A DNA stretch of 15,026 bases from QQUD01 sp039029915 (GCA_039029915.1 JBCCFD010000163.1:1-15026); one strand, 5' to 3'; positions 1 to 7,465 are shown, counted from the first letter of the stretch. Numbers and translations are program-made. Notes: a model not told the origin generated them from the sequence alone.

Positions 1-119
1 CCTGTGAATTGGAGGCAGTTTTGCCACCAGTGCACCACAGGACCACCATACCCTTCGGGGGTACGAATCGACTCAAACCAAGCGTCGAGATTGGCAATTG
101 TTTGGGTCAGCTCTTTCAC
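1..119 (-). CDS. 5' part of an unrecognised protein, cut by the window edge
   Basis: An open frame starts with GTG at 119 and runs off the left end of the window, giving 39 residues and no stop. The product begins VKELTQTIANLDAWFESIR and continues with a Gly-, Trp- and Pro-rich stretch (GYGGPVVHWWQNC). The start overlaps the stop of the preceding gene as GTGA. A good Shine-Dalgarno (GGAG, 8 nt before GTG) sits inside the last codons of that gene, so this is very likely the next gene of the minus-strand glycosyltransferase operon, translated by coupling. There is no signal peptide or membrane segment in the visible part. I do not recognise the family; the aromatic, Gly/Pro-rich character does not match a glycosyltransferase N-terminus. 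Most of the gene lies outside the window. Confidence 0.75.
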   Translation of the reverse strand, partial: MKELTQTIANLDAWFESIRTPEGYGGPVVHWWQNCLQFT

Positions 120-724
120 TTAGTGCGCTCCAACGTCAGGCAGGTAAGGGCGGTGAATGATTTACCCAAACCATATTCCACAAAACTCCGGCGCATACCA
201 AAATGACAGCGATCTTCCCAGCTAGGTTGCCCTAAAGCACCAACGGCCGTTCCCATAAAATGCCACGCCACTCCGCGAAACCCGTGCAGTCCAAAGCGTT
301 CAGTGACCCGCCAGCTTGTGACGGCACTGGCCCGCAGCAGATAGCCTGCAGAGAGCAACGGCCGTTTATCATCTTTTTGTTCGCTCAATAAAGTGGCCAA
401 TGGACCCGCCGCAAAAATGTGTAGCCGACCACCAACCTGCACCCATTTTTGAATTGAACGCAAATCATCTGGTCCGTTTCGCTGGGGCAAAATCCAACCA
501 ATAGCAGGCAGCGTGACCTTAGCCTCCGCTAAGTTAAACTGCGCTCTTGGCAGAAGTGGCACCGATGGAATGCGGCTCAATATTTCTGCCTCGTGCAAAG
601 GCTGTTCCAAAATACAGCCAGTTGGGCCATCTGCCGCGTGGAGCTGTTGGGCTAGCCAATCAAAAGCGTATTGAAAAGCTAAGCCAGGACGCTTCATTGT
701 GGGAGGAAGGGCAGCAATGCTCAT
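116..724 (-). CDS. Unrecognised 202-residue protein in the glycosyltransferase operon
   Basis: The 202-residue product has no signal peptide and no clear membrane helix. It is rich in Trp, Leu and Ala. A segment near residues 96-112 (VGGRLHIFAAGPLATLL) resembles the strand-helix of a Rossmann-like fold, and the C-terminal third holds conserved-looking blocks around RVTERFGLHGFRG and HFGMRRSFVEYG. I cannot assign a family; a degenerate methyltransferase-like fold is one speculative option. The ATG at 724 is preferred because it overlaps the upstream stop as ATGA and follows AAGGA with 8 nt spacing. An internal ATG at 697 has no ribosome binding site. Its position between a GT4 and the truncated gene at 1-119 suggests a role in the same glycan pathway, but this is context only. 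It carries two copies of the ACGGCCGT palindrome (243 and 358). Confidence 0.75.
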   Translation of the reverse strand: MSIAALPPTMKRPGLAFQYAFDWLAQQLHAADGPTGCILEQPLHEAEILSRIPSVPLLPRAQFNLAEAKVTLPAIGWILPQRNGPDDLRSIQKWVQVGGRLHIFAAGPLATLLSEQKDDKRPLLSAGYLLRASAVTSWRVTERFGLHGFRGVAWHFMGTAVGALGQPSWEDRCHFGMRRSFVEYGLGKSFTALTCLTLERTK

Positions 725-1914
725 AAGCTTGATCCTTGTTTTGTCTGGCTCGCCACCAGCTTCTTTGGTTTTAAAATCGTGCGATAGAGTTGGTCAAGCT
801 GACTCCCAATTTTGGGCCATGCATATTGAGCCATCACTTTTTGACGCCCTTTTTGCCCCATCTGCTGCCGATCTTCAGCCGGTAGCTGCATCATCTGCTC
901 AATTTTTTGAGCAAGGTCTTCAACATTGCTGGGTTCGACCAAAAAGCCATCTTGATAATTGGTAACAACGGTGCGCACACCCGGCAACGCAGAGGCAATC
1001 ACAGGCGTTCCGCTTGAGAGTGATTCTAGAAGTACCAGACCAAACGCTTCGCCCATCGTGGTGGAGGGCAAAACGGCCGTATCGGCTAGTCGATACATTT
1101 CGGGAAGCTGTTCATCCGGCACAAAGCCCGCAAACCGCACTTGATGGCCAATCCCCAGTTCAAGCGCTAACTTTTGATAGTCAGACTGCATATCACCCTT
1201 GCCCACAATGATGAGCTTCAAATGGGATTGATTTATTTTTTGCACCGCCCGGATCAGTTTTTCAACCCCTTTGAAGTAGTGTGCTCGATCAAGAACTCCT
1301 ACAAACAAGAGAATGAATTTGCCTTGAAGATTGTGTTTTTCTCGGAGGGCAACTGTGTCAGAAACGGCCGTAAATCGCTCCACATCAATCCCATTGGGCA
1401 ATGCTTGATAACTCACCCGTTCCTTGGCAATAAGCCGCCCATATTTGGACGCATTTCCATAATCTAGGCTCGTAAAACAAACCCGATCGGCCATCCGCAT
1501 CAATGAATTGGTCAGGGTAGCATCGTGAAAACGATTGATCCAACCGGCCAAACCGTCTAGCTTCACATCTTGATGATGCGTAATGACGACAGGCTTGCCG
1601 GTGAGTAGTTTGAGTAACCACACAGCCTCAGCCCCTCCGTAAAACGGCATATGAACATGGATTATGTCGAAGGAGGCCAATCGCCACGCCAGCTGCGGGA
1701 GGAAAAAGGCGTTGCCATAGGATAAAAACGGCCGTAAACGATGAACTGTAAAGCCATCGCGAGTTTCGGTAACGGCCGTTTCTGGCAGTCGCGGCGTAAA
1801 AACATGCACCTCATGTCCTAAACGAGCGAGTTCAAGAGCATTGTGGTAGGCAACATTGCCAGTACCGGTGTTGTTCGGCCAAAATGTAGCTGTCACGTGA
1901 GCGATTTTAAGCAT
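721..1914 (-). CDS. GT4-family glycosyltransferase (GT-B fold)
   Basis: A 397-residue retaining glycosyltransferase that would transfer a sugar from a nucleotide-sugar donor in the cytoplasm. The N-terminal domain starts with MLKIAHVTATFWPNNTGTG, including the Gly-rich loop of GT4 enzymes. The C-terminal donor domain has FVGVLDRAHYFKG, then GKGDM. The family E-x7-E motif (EAFGLVLLE) lies at about residues 289-297, followed by GTPVIAS. I chose the ATG at 1914 over a longer frame from 1947: it overlaps the upstream stop as TAATG, is preceded by AGGTGG, and starts exactly at the usual beta-strand. Five copies of ACGGCCGT fall in the gene, read as TAV or RP. It is the third gene of the minus-strand operon. 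Donor and acceptor cannot be told from sequence. Confidence 0.93.
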   Translation of the reverse strand: MLKIAHVTATFWPNNTGTGNVAYHNALELARLGHEVHVFTPRLPETAVTETRDGFTVHRLRPFLSYGNAFFLPQLAWRLASFDIIHVHMPFYGGAEAVWLLKLLTGKPVVITHHQDVKLDGLAGWINRFHDATLTNSLMRMADRVCFTSLDYGNASKYGRLIAKERVSYQALPNGIDVERFTAVSDTVALREKHNLQGKFILLFVGVLDRAHYFKGVEKLIRAVQKINQSHLKLIIVGKGDMQSDYQKLALELGIGHQVRFAGFVPDEQLPEMYRLADTAVLPSTTMGEAFGLVLLESLSSGTPVIASALPGVRTVVTNYQDGFLVEPSNVEDLAQKIEQMMQLPAEDRQQMGQKGRQKVMAQYAWPKIGSQLDQLYRTILKPKKLVASQTKQGSSL

Positions 1915-2993
1915 TAGGCCACCACCTGTAGCATCAAGCGTCGCCAAACGGCGAAAAACGGATCAATCGTCCAGTGGGCCACCTTAGCAACAAGGCCATC
2001 AGCAGCCTGTTCAAAATCAAGCGTCGACGTTGTTCGTTTTAGCCAAACGGAATCTGGCCGTCTGCGCTGCGTCTGAGATTGAGCGCGCATGCCCATAATC
2101 TGCGACCAATGGGTGATTAAATAGCCATAGGCACGAATTTTATTCCGCCAGTTGGTCCGATCTTTGAGTATGGTAAAGCCCCACGTAATGGCCTCAGCAA
2201 GCAGCAAACCCGGTAACAACAGCAGCAGCGTTTGCCAACGAGCGTTTTTGAGCAGCATTATGTACCGATTTCGCTCTTGATAGTACGTTTTGTTGGGCCC
2301 AAATTTGAGGGTGTAATCATGTAAGACAATCGACTCGGGGACATACAGCAGTTGATACCCCGCTAGCTGAACGCGAAGCGACAAATCGGTGTCTTCCATA
2401 TACATGAAGAATTGGGGATCAAAACCGCCTAGCGCTTCAAACAGTGATTTGCGCATGCCAAAAGCTGCGCCAGAAACGGCACTCACAACGGCCGTTTCTG
2501 CAAAATCCTGTTTAGGCTGCCCCATGCCGCGACAAAGCGTAATGCCGGACAGGTGCACCATGTTGCCTGCGGTGTTGCAGATGTTAGGTTGCGCTAAAAG
2601 CAAGATACGCGGGGTGGTCATGCCAAGGGATGCGTCGTGTTGTAGGGGCTCAATCAATGCTGAAAGCCAACCGGTCTGAACGGCCGTATCGGGGTTCAAA
2701 ATAACAATGAATTCCCCCTGCGCCATCGACACGCCGAGGTTGTTACCACCTGCATACCCATTGTTTTCGCTATTCAGAACAACCTTAACATCAGGATAGT
2801 GGGTCTGCATAAACGAGACGCTTTCATCTGTCGATTGATTATCAACAAAGATCAGCTCGACATCAGACCCAACGCTATTTTGCAGGGCGTCAAAGCAGGC
2901 AGGCAGATAGAAACGGCCGTTGTAGTTCACCACAATGACCGAAACTTGAGGAATCTGATGATTCTCTGCAGATTGTTGACTTACATACTGCAT
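1914..2993 (-). CDS. GT2-family glycosyltransferase, rhamnosyltransferase-like
   Basis: A 359-residue GT-A fold enzyme resembling WbbL/RfbN-type rhamnosyltransferases of O-antigen and arabinogalactan pathways. VSVIVVNYNG marks the nucleotide-binding strand, FVDNQSTDES follows, then NNGYAGGNNLG and the DxD-equivalent LNPD near residues 99-102. The MYMEDTDLSLR block and the HDYTLKFG region form the acceptor/catalytic part. A hydrophobic helix (TLLLLLPGLLLAEAI) near residues 245-260 probably associates the protein with the membrane. Its stop overlaps the ATG of the next gene by one base, and it begins 9 nt after the previous stop. The start has only a weak AGGCAG site, so translation may depend on coupling. 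Three ACGGCCGT copies are present; the one at 2680 encodes TAV directly after the catalytic Asp. The exact sugar is unknown. Confidence 0.92.
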   Translation of the reverse strand: MQYVSQQSAENHQIPQVSVIVVNYNGRFYLPACFDALQNSVGSDVELIFVDNQSTDESVSFMQTHYPDVKVVLNSENNGYAGGNNLGVSMAQGEFIVILNPDTAVQTGWLSALIEPLQHDASLGMTTPRILLLAQPNICNTAGNMVHLSGITLCRGMGQPKQDFAETAVVSAVSGAAFGMRKSLFEALGGFDPQFFMYMEDTDLSLRVQLAGYQLLYVPESIVLHDYTLKFGPNKTYYQERNRYIMLLKNARWQTLLLLLPGLLLAEAITWGFTILKDRTNWRNKIRAYGYLITHWSQIMGMRAQSQTQRRRPDSVWLKRTTSTLDFEQAADGLVAKVAHWTIDPFFAVWRRLMLQVVA

Positions 2994-3002
2994 GTTTACT
3001 GC

Positions 3003-3944
3003 CTACGCCTGTCGATGGTTTAAATTAATCAACAAACCACGAATCGAATGGAGAATAAATCCCGTCGACAAAATAATGTTGCCTACAATGAAAAGCATGA
3101 CGCTAATCAAAGCGTTGCCTGTTGGTAATTGCTCTGTGCGGTAAAACACATCAGCCACCCATGCTCCCCAAACCAAGCCAGCTAAAAGCAGGCAAAAACC
3201 CGGAATACCAAAGAAAAGCAGGGGGCGATATTGACCAACCAAGCCTAAAATGCCGTTGAGCACTGAAAGGCCGTGCGCTATCACTGACCGTTTTGGCGGA
3301 TCATGATAGAAAATCGTTATAGGCACTTCAGCCACAGATAGCTCATGCTCTTTTGCCAGAAATTGCATTTCAGACTCAACGGAAAAGCCGCTTGAGCTAA
3401 AGCGAATTTTCTGAATAGAGTTGGCCGAAAAGGCTCGAAATCCGCTCTGAGAATCTGTTACCTCAGTGCCAGAGGCTTGATTGGTGAGAAAATTAAAGGC
3501 GATATGACCGATAATCCGGTGGGTTGGCACATCGCTGGTTGCCTCAAGGTAGCGTGATCCAATCACAATATCCGCTTGATTTTTCAAAACGGGGTTAACA
3601 ACTGCTTCAATTTCTTCAGCGTCGTGTTGACCGTCTGCGTCAATTGTGACAACAGCATCAGCACCATACTGGCGAGCCATTTCAAAACCGGTGTTAAGTG
3701 CACCACCCTTACCTTGATTCGCCTCATGAACAATGACATGGGCACCCGCTTTTTCAGCGACCGCTGCAGTTTGATCCGCAGAGCCATCATCAACAACGAT
3801 GACTGTTTCCGCATACTGTTTGGCTTGCAAAACAACGCTGCCAATAAACCGTTCTTCGTTGTAAGCGGGGATTACAACAACAATTTTTTGGGAATATAAA
3901 TGGGGGATAGTGGGGATCTGTTTTTGTTCCAATACAATCGTCAT
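3003..3944 (-). CDS. GT2-family polyprenyl-phosphate glycosyltransferase with C-terminal membrane helices
   Basis: A 313-residue enzyme of the dolichol-phosphate mannose synthase/DPM1 type, expected to move a sugar from a nucleotide donor to a polyprenyl phosphate at the inner face of the membrane. Visible motifs are VVVIPAYNEERFIG, VVDDGSADQT, NQGKGGALNTG and the metal-binding DADGQHD (about residues 102-108), then GSRY and DSQSGFRAF. Two C-terminal hydrophobic helices (about 238-262 and 278-303) anchor it. The ATG at 3944 is preferred over the in-frame GTG at 3950 because AAGGA lies 9 nt before the ATG but only 3 nt before the GTG. It is the first gene of the five-gene minus operon. It contains no copy of the ACGGCCGT palindrome, unlike the next genes downstream. 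Confidence 0.92.
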   Translation of the reverse strand: MTIVLEQKQIPTIPHLYSQKIVVVIPAYNEERFIGSVVLQAKQYAETVIVVDDGSADQTAAVAEKAGAHVIVHEANQGKGGALNTGFEMARQYGADAVVTIDADGQHDAEEIEAVVNPVLKNQADIVIGSRYLEATSDVPTHRIIGHIAFNFLTNQASGTEVTDSQSGFRAFSANSIQKIRFSSSGFSVESEMQFLAKEHELSVAEVPITIFYHDPPKRSVIAHGLSVLNGILGLVGQYRPLLFFGIPGFCLLLAGLVWGAWVADVFYRTEQLPTGNALISVMLFIVGNIILSTGFILHSIRGLLINLNHRQA

Positions 3945-4563
3945 CTTCACAGTTCCTTGTTTATGTCAACACACATTTATCGTGATGGACACAAAATGCT
4001 TAATTAAAATTTATCAATATGCTCCATATACAGACTTAGCCTTTGTCGTTTTGTTTAATACCAATACAGCACAAACTGAACAAAACGGCGAGAGCCTAAT
4101 TCTGCGAGTGTGATCTTGCCAAGCAGCATGACAAAATCGACGTTATGCGATTCCCGTTTCTACCTCGTTAGCTATGCTTCACACTTTGGACTCATCTTCA
4201 CGCTGCCAAGCGGGGCTTGGCTGAGTCCTTGTGGTTACAAACCTCTCCTATCGCAGGAAAGCGTTCGGTCCCATAACCACATAGATATGAGTTTATCATT
4301 CAGAATTAAGAGGAAACTTACGGCACTTTGGTAATAAATCTATTTCACGCAGGGTTCACGAAAACGGCCGTTTTGACCCGTTTTTCATAGTACTGGAATA
4401 CTAAAAAAACTGGCATTTTATGAAGCTAAAATGAACCGCATCGCTCACCCAGCATCACTTAGCGTTTTGTCAAGACTCAAATAGCGGGAATCTCAATGAA
4501 CAGAGCCTGAGGTTTCATCAACCGGCTGCTCGGTTTTTATCTATCAAATGACGGTTAACGAAA
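3945..4563. other. 619-nt intergenic region without a credible gene
   Basis: This gap separates the glycosyltransferase operon from the deacetylase gene. Two short plus-strand frames cross it (3910-4113 and 4110-4334), but the first begins inside the antisense of the GT2 gene, both lack ribosome binding sites, and their predicted proteins show no recognisable domain. The central part (4107-4281) carries strong nested inverted repeats, listed separately. The only intergenic copy of the iterated palindrome is here, extended to a 14-bp perfect palindrome AAAACGGCCGTTTT at 4361-4374. I found no convincing promoter for the downstream operon and nothing recognisable in 4375-4563. Confidence 0.7.
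4107..4281. ncRNA. Candidate structured RNA or cis-regulatory element, family unknown
   Basis: Several perfect helices can be drawn. GGACTCA (4188-4194) pairs with TGAGTCC (4222-4228) and directly encloses the hairpin GCCAAGC-GGG-GCTTGGC (4205-4221), with a 10-nt one-sided bulge. TGTGGTTA (4230-4237) pairs with TAACCACA (4274-4281) around an inner stem at 4243-4249/4255-4261. AGTGTGA (4107-4113) pairs with TCACACT (4179-4185). The sequence TGCCAAGC occurs twice (4117-4124 and 4204-4211), so GCTTGGC could pair with either, which would allow a switch. Strand is unclear: the 4243/4261 stem keeps a G-U pair only on the minus strand, while a stem GCATGAC/GTTATGC (about 4126-4147) keeps one only on the plus strand. 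On minus it would lie in the leader of the glycosyltransferase operon. I could not match it to tmRNA, RNase P RNA, 6S, SRP or a common riboswitch. Confidence 0.4.
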
Positions 4564-5376
4564 TTATAATCCTTCAACAACATCATTCATCGATGAGAAA
4601 GTGACATCATCCTGTTGCTGGCAATGGTCAATAAAGTCATGCAGCATTTGGATTCGGTGACCTCGACCGATCACTTGCGGATGCATGGCGACCGTTAGGA
4701 TACCGCTATTAACATGCGCCTGCATAAAATCAAAATCGGCCGTCCATATTTCTAGCACTTTTTTAGGGGAAGCTGTTCCGTTACGGTAAGGCGTAAAATT
4801 GTATTGAAAATGTACCCAGTCATCAAACTCATAGCTCATGGGGATTTCCCAAATAGCAGATTCTCGCCCCTTTTTTAGCGGTTTATCAACCGCCACCTCA
4901 TCCCCGACTCGAGGGTGATACGGCCGAAAATCATCTGACATCAAGCTGGAATCGTAAACAAAGCCAAACGCTTCAAGAAGCGAAAGTGTCACTGTGGAAT
5001 AATCACCTGATGGCGAACGGAATCCAGTCGGTTGAACCCCAACTCGGGCCAGTGCTTCTAGGCCTCGCTCCATGTCAGCCCGCTCTTCCTCTGGGGTCTG
5101 CAAGCTGGGATCAATGTGTGAATAGGAGTGGTGCGCCACTTCATGACCTGCCTCAATAATGGTGTGAACGACTTCAGGGAAAGAATCGATGGTGTGGCCT
5201 GGAATGAAAAAGGTGGCTGGAAGCTGCCGCTCTTTGAGCAACTTTAAGATACGCGGCACGCCCACAGTCGCCCCATATTCACCGCGCGCTAGCATCGCAG
5301 GCGTTGTGTTTTTATAACCAAACCAAACGGATAAAGCATCAAAATCAAATGTTAGGCAGATAGTTGAATTAGGCAT
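4564..5376 (-). CDS. Polysaccharide deacetylase (NodB homology, carbohydrate esterase 4-like)
   Basis: A 270-residue NodB-domain hydrolase. Motif 1 is TFDFDA with the metal/catalytic Asp pair at residues 11 and 13. Motif 2 is HSYSH (His83 and His87), motif 3 is RSPSGD (120-125), and motif 5 is MHPQVIGRGH (231-240). These are the residues that bind divalent metal and perform N-deacetylation. There is no signal peptide, so it acts in the cytoplasm or belongs to the cytoplasmic branch that includes PuuE-type and Helicobacter PgdA-type proteins. It could remove acetyl groups from an amino sugar or act on a cyclic amide. The ATG at 5376 has no clear ribosome binding site. It is a single minus-strand gene between an intergenic region and the Doc toxin gene. 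It lacks perfect ACGGCCGT copies but holds two one-mismatch forms (4736 and 4920). Confidence 0.9.
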   Translation of the reverse strand: MPNSTICLTFDFDALSVWFGYKNTTPAMLARGEYGATVGVPRILKLLKERQLPATFFIPGHTIDSFPEVVHTIIEAGHEVAHHSYSHIDPSLQTPEEERADMERGLEALARVGVQPTGFRSPSGDYSTVTLSLLEAFGFVYDSSLMSDDFRPYHPRVGDEVAVDKPLKKGRESAIWEIPMSYEFDDWVHFQYNFTPYRNGTASPKKVLEIWTADFDFMQAHVNSGILTVAMHPQVIGRGHRIQMLHDFIDHCQQQDDVTFSSMNDVVEGL

Positions 5377-5460
5377 AAATTATTCTATCAAGGCGCCAAC
5401 CTACGGCCGAATTATTGTTATGAGTTATATTAGTTTTTAGATCTCAACAATACGATTGAC

Positions 5461-5850
5461 TCAACCGATAGTAGTAGTATTTGCTTCAAACCAAGTCGCG
5501 ATTTGATCAAGCGGTGGTTTTTTATTGACCACGTCAAAAGTAAATTGCGTCAATGAAGGGTTATCCACCTCAAGTGACAAATTATTTCGTCGTAAGAACA
5601 TAGCGGATGACGTGATTGCTGTTCGTTTATTCCCATCTACAAAAGGGTGATTTTGGGCTAGTGATGACATTAAAGCGGCCGCTTTTGTAAAAATATCAGG
5701 ATACAAATCTCGACCATCAAAGGTAGCCATCGGGCGGGCAACGGCCGACTCCAGCAAGGATAGATCTCTTATGCCGTGCTCTCCACCTGTAGTAGCTATC
5801 AACCGAGAGTGAATAAACAGAATCTCTTGAGCCGATAAATATCGTATCAC
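5461..5850 (-). CDS. doc: Doc/Fic-family toxin of a type II toxin-antitoxin system
   Basis: A 129-residue death-on-curing protein. It has the Fic-fold signature HPFVDGNKRT at residues 68-77, with the catalytic His and the Lys variant found in Doc. The N-terminal block (ILFIHSRLIATTGGEHGIRD) is also typical of Doc, including the Gly-Gly-x-x-Gly stretch. Doc of phage P1 phosphorylates elongation factor Tu; the same reaction is likely but inferred here. Translation starts with GTG at 5850, overlapping the antitoxin stop as GTGA, the normal toxin-after-antitoxin order. The length is usual for the family and no key residue is missing. The gene includes a NotI-like palindrome AAAGCGGCCGCTTT (5672-5685) and one near copy of the iterated motif (5741). 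Confidence 0.93.
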   Translation of the reverse strand: MIRYLSAQEILFIHSRLIATTGGEHGIRDLSLLESAVARPMATFDGRDLYPDIFTKAAALMSSLAQNHPFVDGNKRTAITSSAMFLRRNNLSLEVDNPSLTQFTFDVVNKKPPLDQIATWFEANTTTIG

Positions 5851-6086
5851 TTTGCTAATTCTTCAAGCGCCGGCCGATATTGTTCAATAAATGAATCAAG
5901 CTGCTCTGCAAATTCTGGCGAGATTTGTGCTATCGAATTTTTAACAGGTTCAATGACAATCTTGCCATTTTCTTGATCAATTTCAATATTAACCTCGCTC
6001 CCCTCATTTAAACCCAATTGCTGTATTGAATCCTTTGGTAAAGACACAACTAGGCTGTTTCCAGTTTTGTATATTTTACGGACCAT
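5847..6086 (-). CDS. AbrB/MazE/SpoVT-type antitoxin
   Basis: A 79-residue protein. Residues 1-45 (MVRKIYKTGNSLVVSLPKD, then LGLNEGSEV and an acidic strand) form a swapped-hairpin AbrB DNA-binding domain. The C-terminal part (residues 50-79) is an acidic helix that would cover the toxin. I chose the ATG at 6086 rather than the in-frame GTG at 6092 because GAGG sits 5 nt before the ATG and would overlap the GTG. The gene precedes and overlaps doc by 4 nt, so it is its antitoxin and probable autorepressor. A strong promoter (6119-6147) and a short palindrome TACGCCGTA (6105-6113), just downstream of the predicted transcription start, fit autoregulation. The classical partner of Doc is Phd, so this is a partner swap. 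Confidence 0.9.
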   Translation of the reverse strand: MVRKIYKTGNSLVVSLPKDSIQQLGLNEGSEVNIEIDQENGKIVIEPVKNSIAQISPEFAEQLDSFIEQYRPALEELAK

Positions 6087-6118
6087 TGTCACCTCGCTTG
6101 TATTTACGCCGTATAGAC

Positions 6119-6147
6119 ATTGTAAGCTTATGTGTCTTATATTTCAA
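6119..6147 (-). promoter_or_regulatory. Promoter of the toxin-antitoxin operon
   Basis: On the minus strand, TTGAAA (6147-6142) is separated by 17 nt from TACAAT (6124-6119). Both hexamers differ from the housekeeping consensus at one position. The predicted start near 6112 falls in the palindrome TACGCCGTA (6105-6113), a plausible operator for the AbrB-type antitoxin, and gives a leader of about 26 nt with GAGG before the ATG at 6086. Confidence 0.6.
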
Positions 6148-6212
6148 GGTAGGCGATGTTGCTTATGCCATTTGAGGCGTTTCTTTCATTTGTCAGGTTT
6201 CTGGCCAGATGA

Positions 6213-7418
6213 CTAGCCCCCAGCCTTAGCAATCGCTTGTGCAAAGTCAGCCATTAAATCATCTGCATCTTCTAGACCTGCCGAAACGCGAATCATCCCG
6301 TCGCTAATATTCATAGCGGCACGCTGTTCTGGAGAAATGTCAAGAAAAGCCATGGTGGCTGGCACCTGGGTCGTGGTGCGAACCCCGCCTAAGCTCGCAG
6401 CAAAGGTGGCGAGCTGGAGGTTATCGAGAACGCGAACGGCCGTTTCTCCATCCGCCACCTCAAACGTCAACATGCCGCCAAACTTGGGCATTTGTTCTGC
6501 CGCAATATCATGCTGAGGATGAGAAGGCAAGCCCGGATACCAGACGCGCCGAACGCTAGGATGGGATTCAAAGTAGCCGGCTAGCTTCATAGCCGTTTGG
6601 CAGGCTCGTTCAACCCGTACATGAAGCGTTTGAATGCCGCGTTGAAGCAGCCAAGCGTTAAATGGGGAGATAGGTGCCCCCCACTTAACCATCGTGTTCC
6701 AGCGAATTGTTTCAATAAAATCTTCAGGCAAAAGGCCAGCTTTTAAGCAGATGGCGCCCCCAATTGCATCATTGTGACCACCAATAAATTTTGTAGCGCT
6801 TTCTACCACCAAATCGACACCCCACTCTAAGGGTCGACTAACGTAGGGACTGGCAAAGGTATTATCACAAACCACAATAATCCCCTTGCTGTGGGCCAAC
6901 TCAACCAGCGGCTTGATGGCAGGCACTTTCATCGACGGGTTAGCAATGGTTTCAAAATAGAGCAGCTTGGTGTTGTCTTGAATAGCATCGGCCACAGCGT
7001 CAATATCGGCCGTGTCAACAAAAGTAGTCGTAATGCCATAATCCGTGATTCGATGATCAAGCATTTCATGGGTAGAGCTGTACGTTGTCCAATCACAGAC
7101 GACGTGATCTCCCGCTTTGAGCAAACCGAATAGCGCGATTGAGATGGCCGCCATCCCTGAGGCGGTCGCTAAACAATCATCAGCCCCCTCTATTGCTGCC
7201 ATTTGCTCCTCAAAAGCGTATTCGGATGGATTGCCACAACGGCCGTAAATATTGACCGTCTTGCGCTCCCCATCAACAACCCGCTGATATGTCTCAGCAT
7301 CGTATTGAAAAGATGAGGACATATAAATTGGTGTACCAATCGATTTTGAAGCAGGCTCGGGTGCATAGTAAACAGCTTTGCTGTCGAAAGATAATTTAGA
7401 TTTATCATTGCGGGTCAT
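6213..7418 (-). CDS. PLP-dependent trans-sulfuration enzyme (cystathionine gamma-synthase / methionine gamma-lyase family)
   Basis: A 401-residue fold-type I PLP enzyme of the Cys/Met metabolism family, normal in length. Lys210 in SATKFIGGHNDAIGG is the Schiff-base lysine. CDNTFAS (184-190) supplies the Asp that contacts the pyridine nitrogen, Tyr58/Arg60 (IYGRCGNPS) contact the cofactor phosphate of the neighbouring subunit, SGM (87-89) binds phosphate, and Tyr113 stacks on PLP. RVSAGLED near residue 376 gives the carboxylate-binding Arg. It acts in the cytoplasm on homoserine esters, cystathionine or methionine; the family is poorly separable by sequence, so the exact reaction is open. The start is secure: AAGGAG lies 6 nt before the ATG. 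It is the gene upstream of the toxin-antitoxin pair, 126 nt away, with its own candidate promoter (7437-7465). Two ACGGCCGT copies occur, one encoding the YGR of the cofactor motif. Confidence 0.92.
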   Translation of the reverse strand: MTRNDKSKLSFDSKAVYYAPEPASKSIGTPIYMSSSFQYDAETYQRVVDGERKTVNIYGRCGNPSEYAFEEQMAAIEGADDCLATASGMAAISIALFGLLKAGDHVVCDWTTYSSTHEMLDHRITDYGITTTFVDTADIDAVADAIQDNTKLLYFETIANPSMKVPAIKPLVELAHSKGIIVVCDNTFASPYVSRPLEWGVDLVVESATKFIGGHNDAIGGAICLKAGLLPEDFIETIRWNTMVKWGAPISPFNAWLLQRGIQTLHVRVERACQTAMKLAGYFESHPSVRRVWYPGLPSHPQHDIAAEQMPKFGGMLTFEVADGETAVRVLDNLQLATFAASLGGVRTTTQVPATMAFLDISPEQRAAMNISDGMIRVSAGLEDADDLMADFAQAIAKAGG

Positions 7419-7436
7419 AGGGTGCTCCTTCTTTGT

Positions 7437-7465
7437 ATTAAATTGAGGAAATAGGAAAAAGCCAA
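7437..7465 (-). promoter_or_regulatory. Weak candidate promoter for the trans-sulfuration gene
   Basis: On the minus strand, TTGGCT (7465-7460) and TTTAAT (7442-7437) are 17 nt apart. The -10 has one mismatch and the -35 two. The predicted start near 7430 would sit at the edge of the AAGGAG ribosome binding site, leaving a leader of only about 12 nt, which lowers confidence. Confidence 0.3.

Noticed and set aside
4080..4300. tmRNA, RNase P RNA, 6S RNA or a common riboswitch
   Set aside because: No tag reading frame or Ala-tRNA-like ends, no RNase P core sequences, no recognisable aptamer consensus; left as unknown.
3910..4334. Two short plus-strand frames in the intergenic region
   Set aside because: No ribosome binding site, no recognisable domain, and they overlap the antisense of the GT2 gene or the structured element.
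4361..4374. AAAACGGCCGTTTT as a transcription terminator
   Set aside because: It is a loop-free palindrome; only a weak A/T stem is left after a minimal loop, and no matching gene end is nearby.
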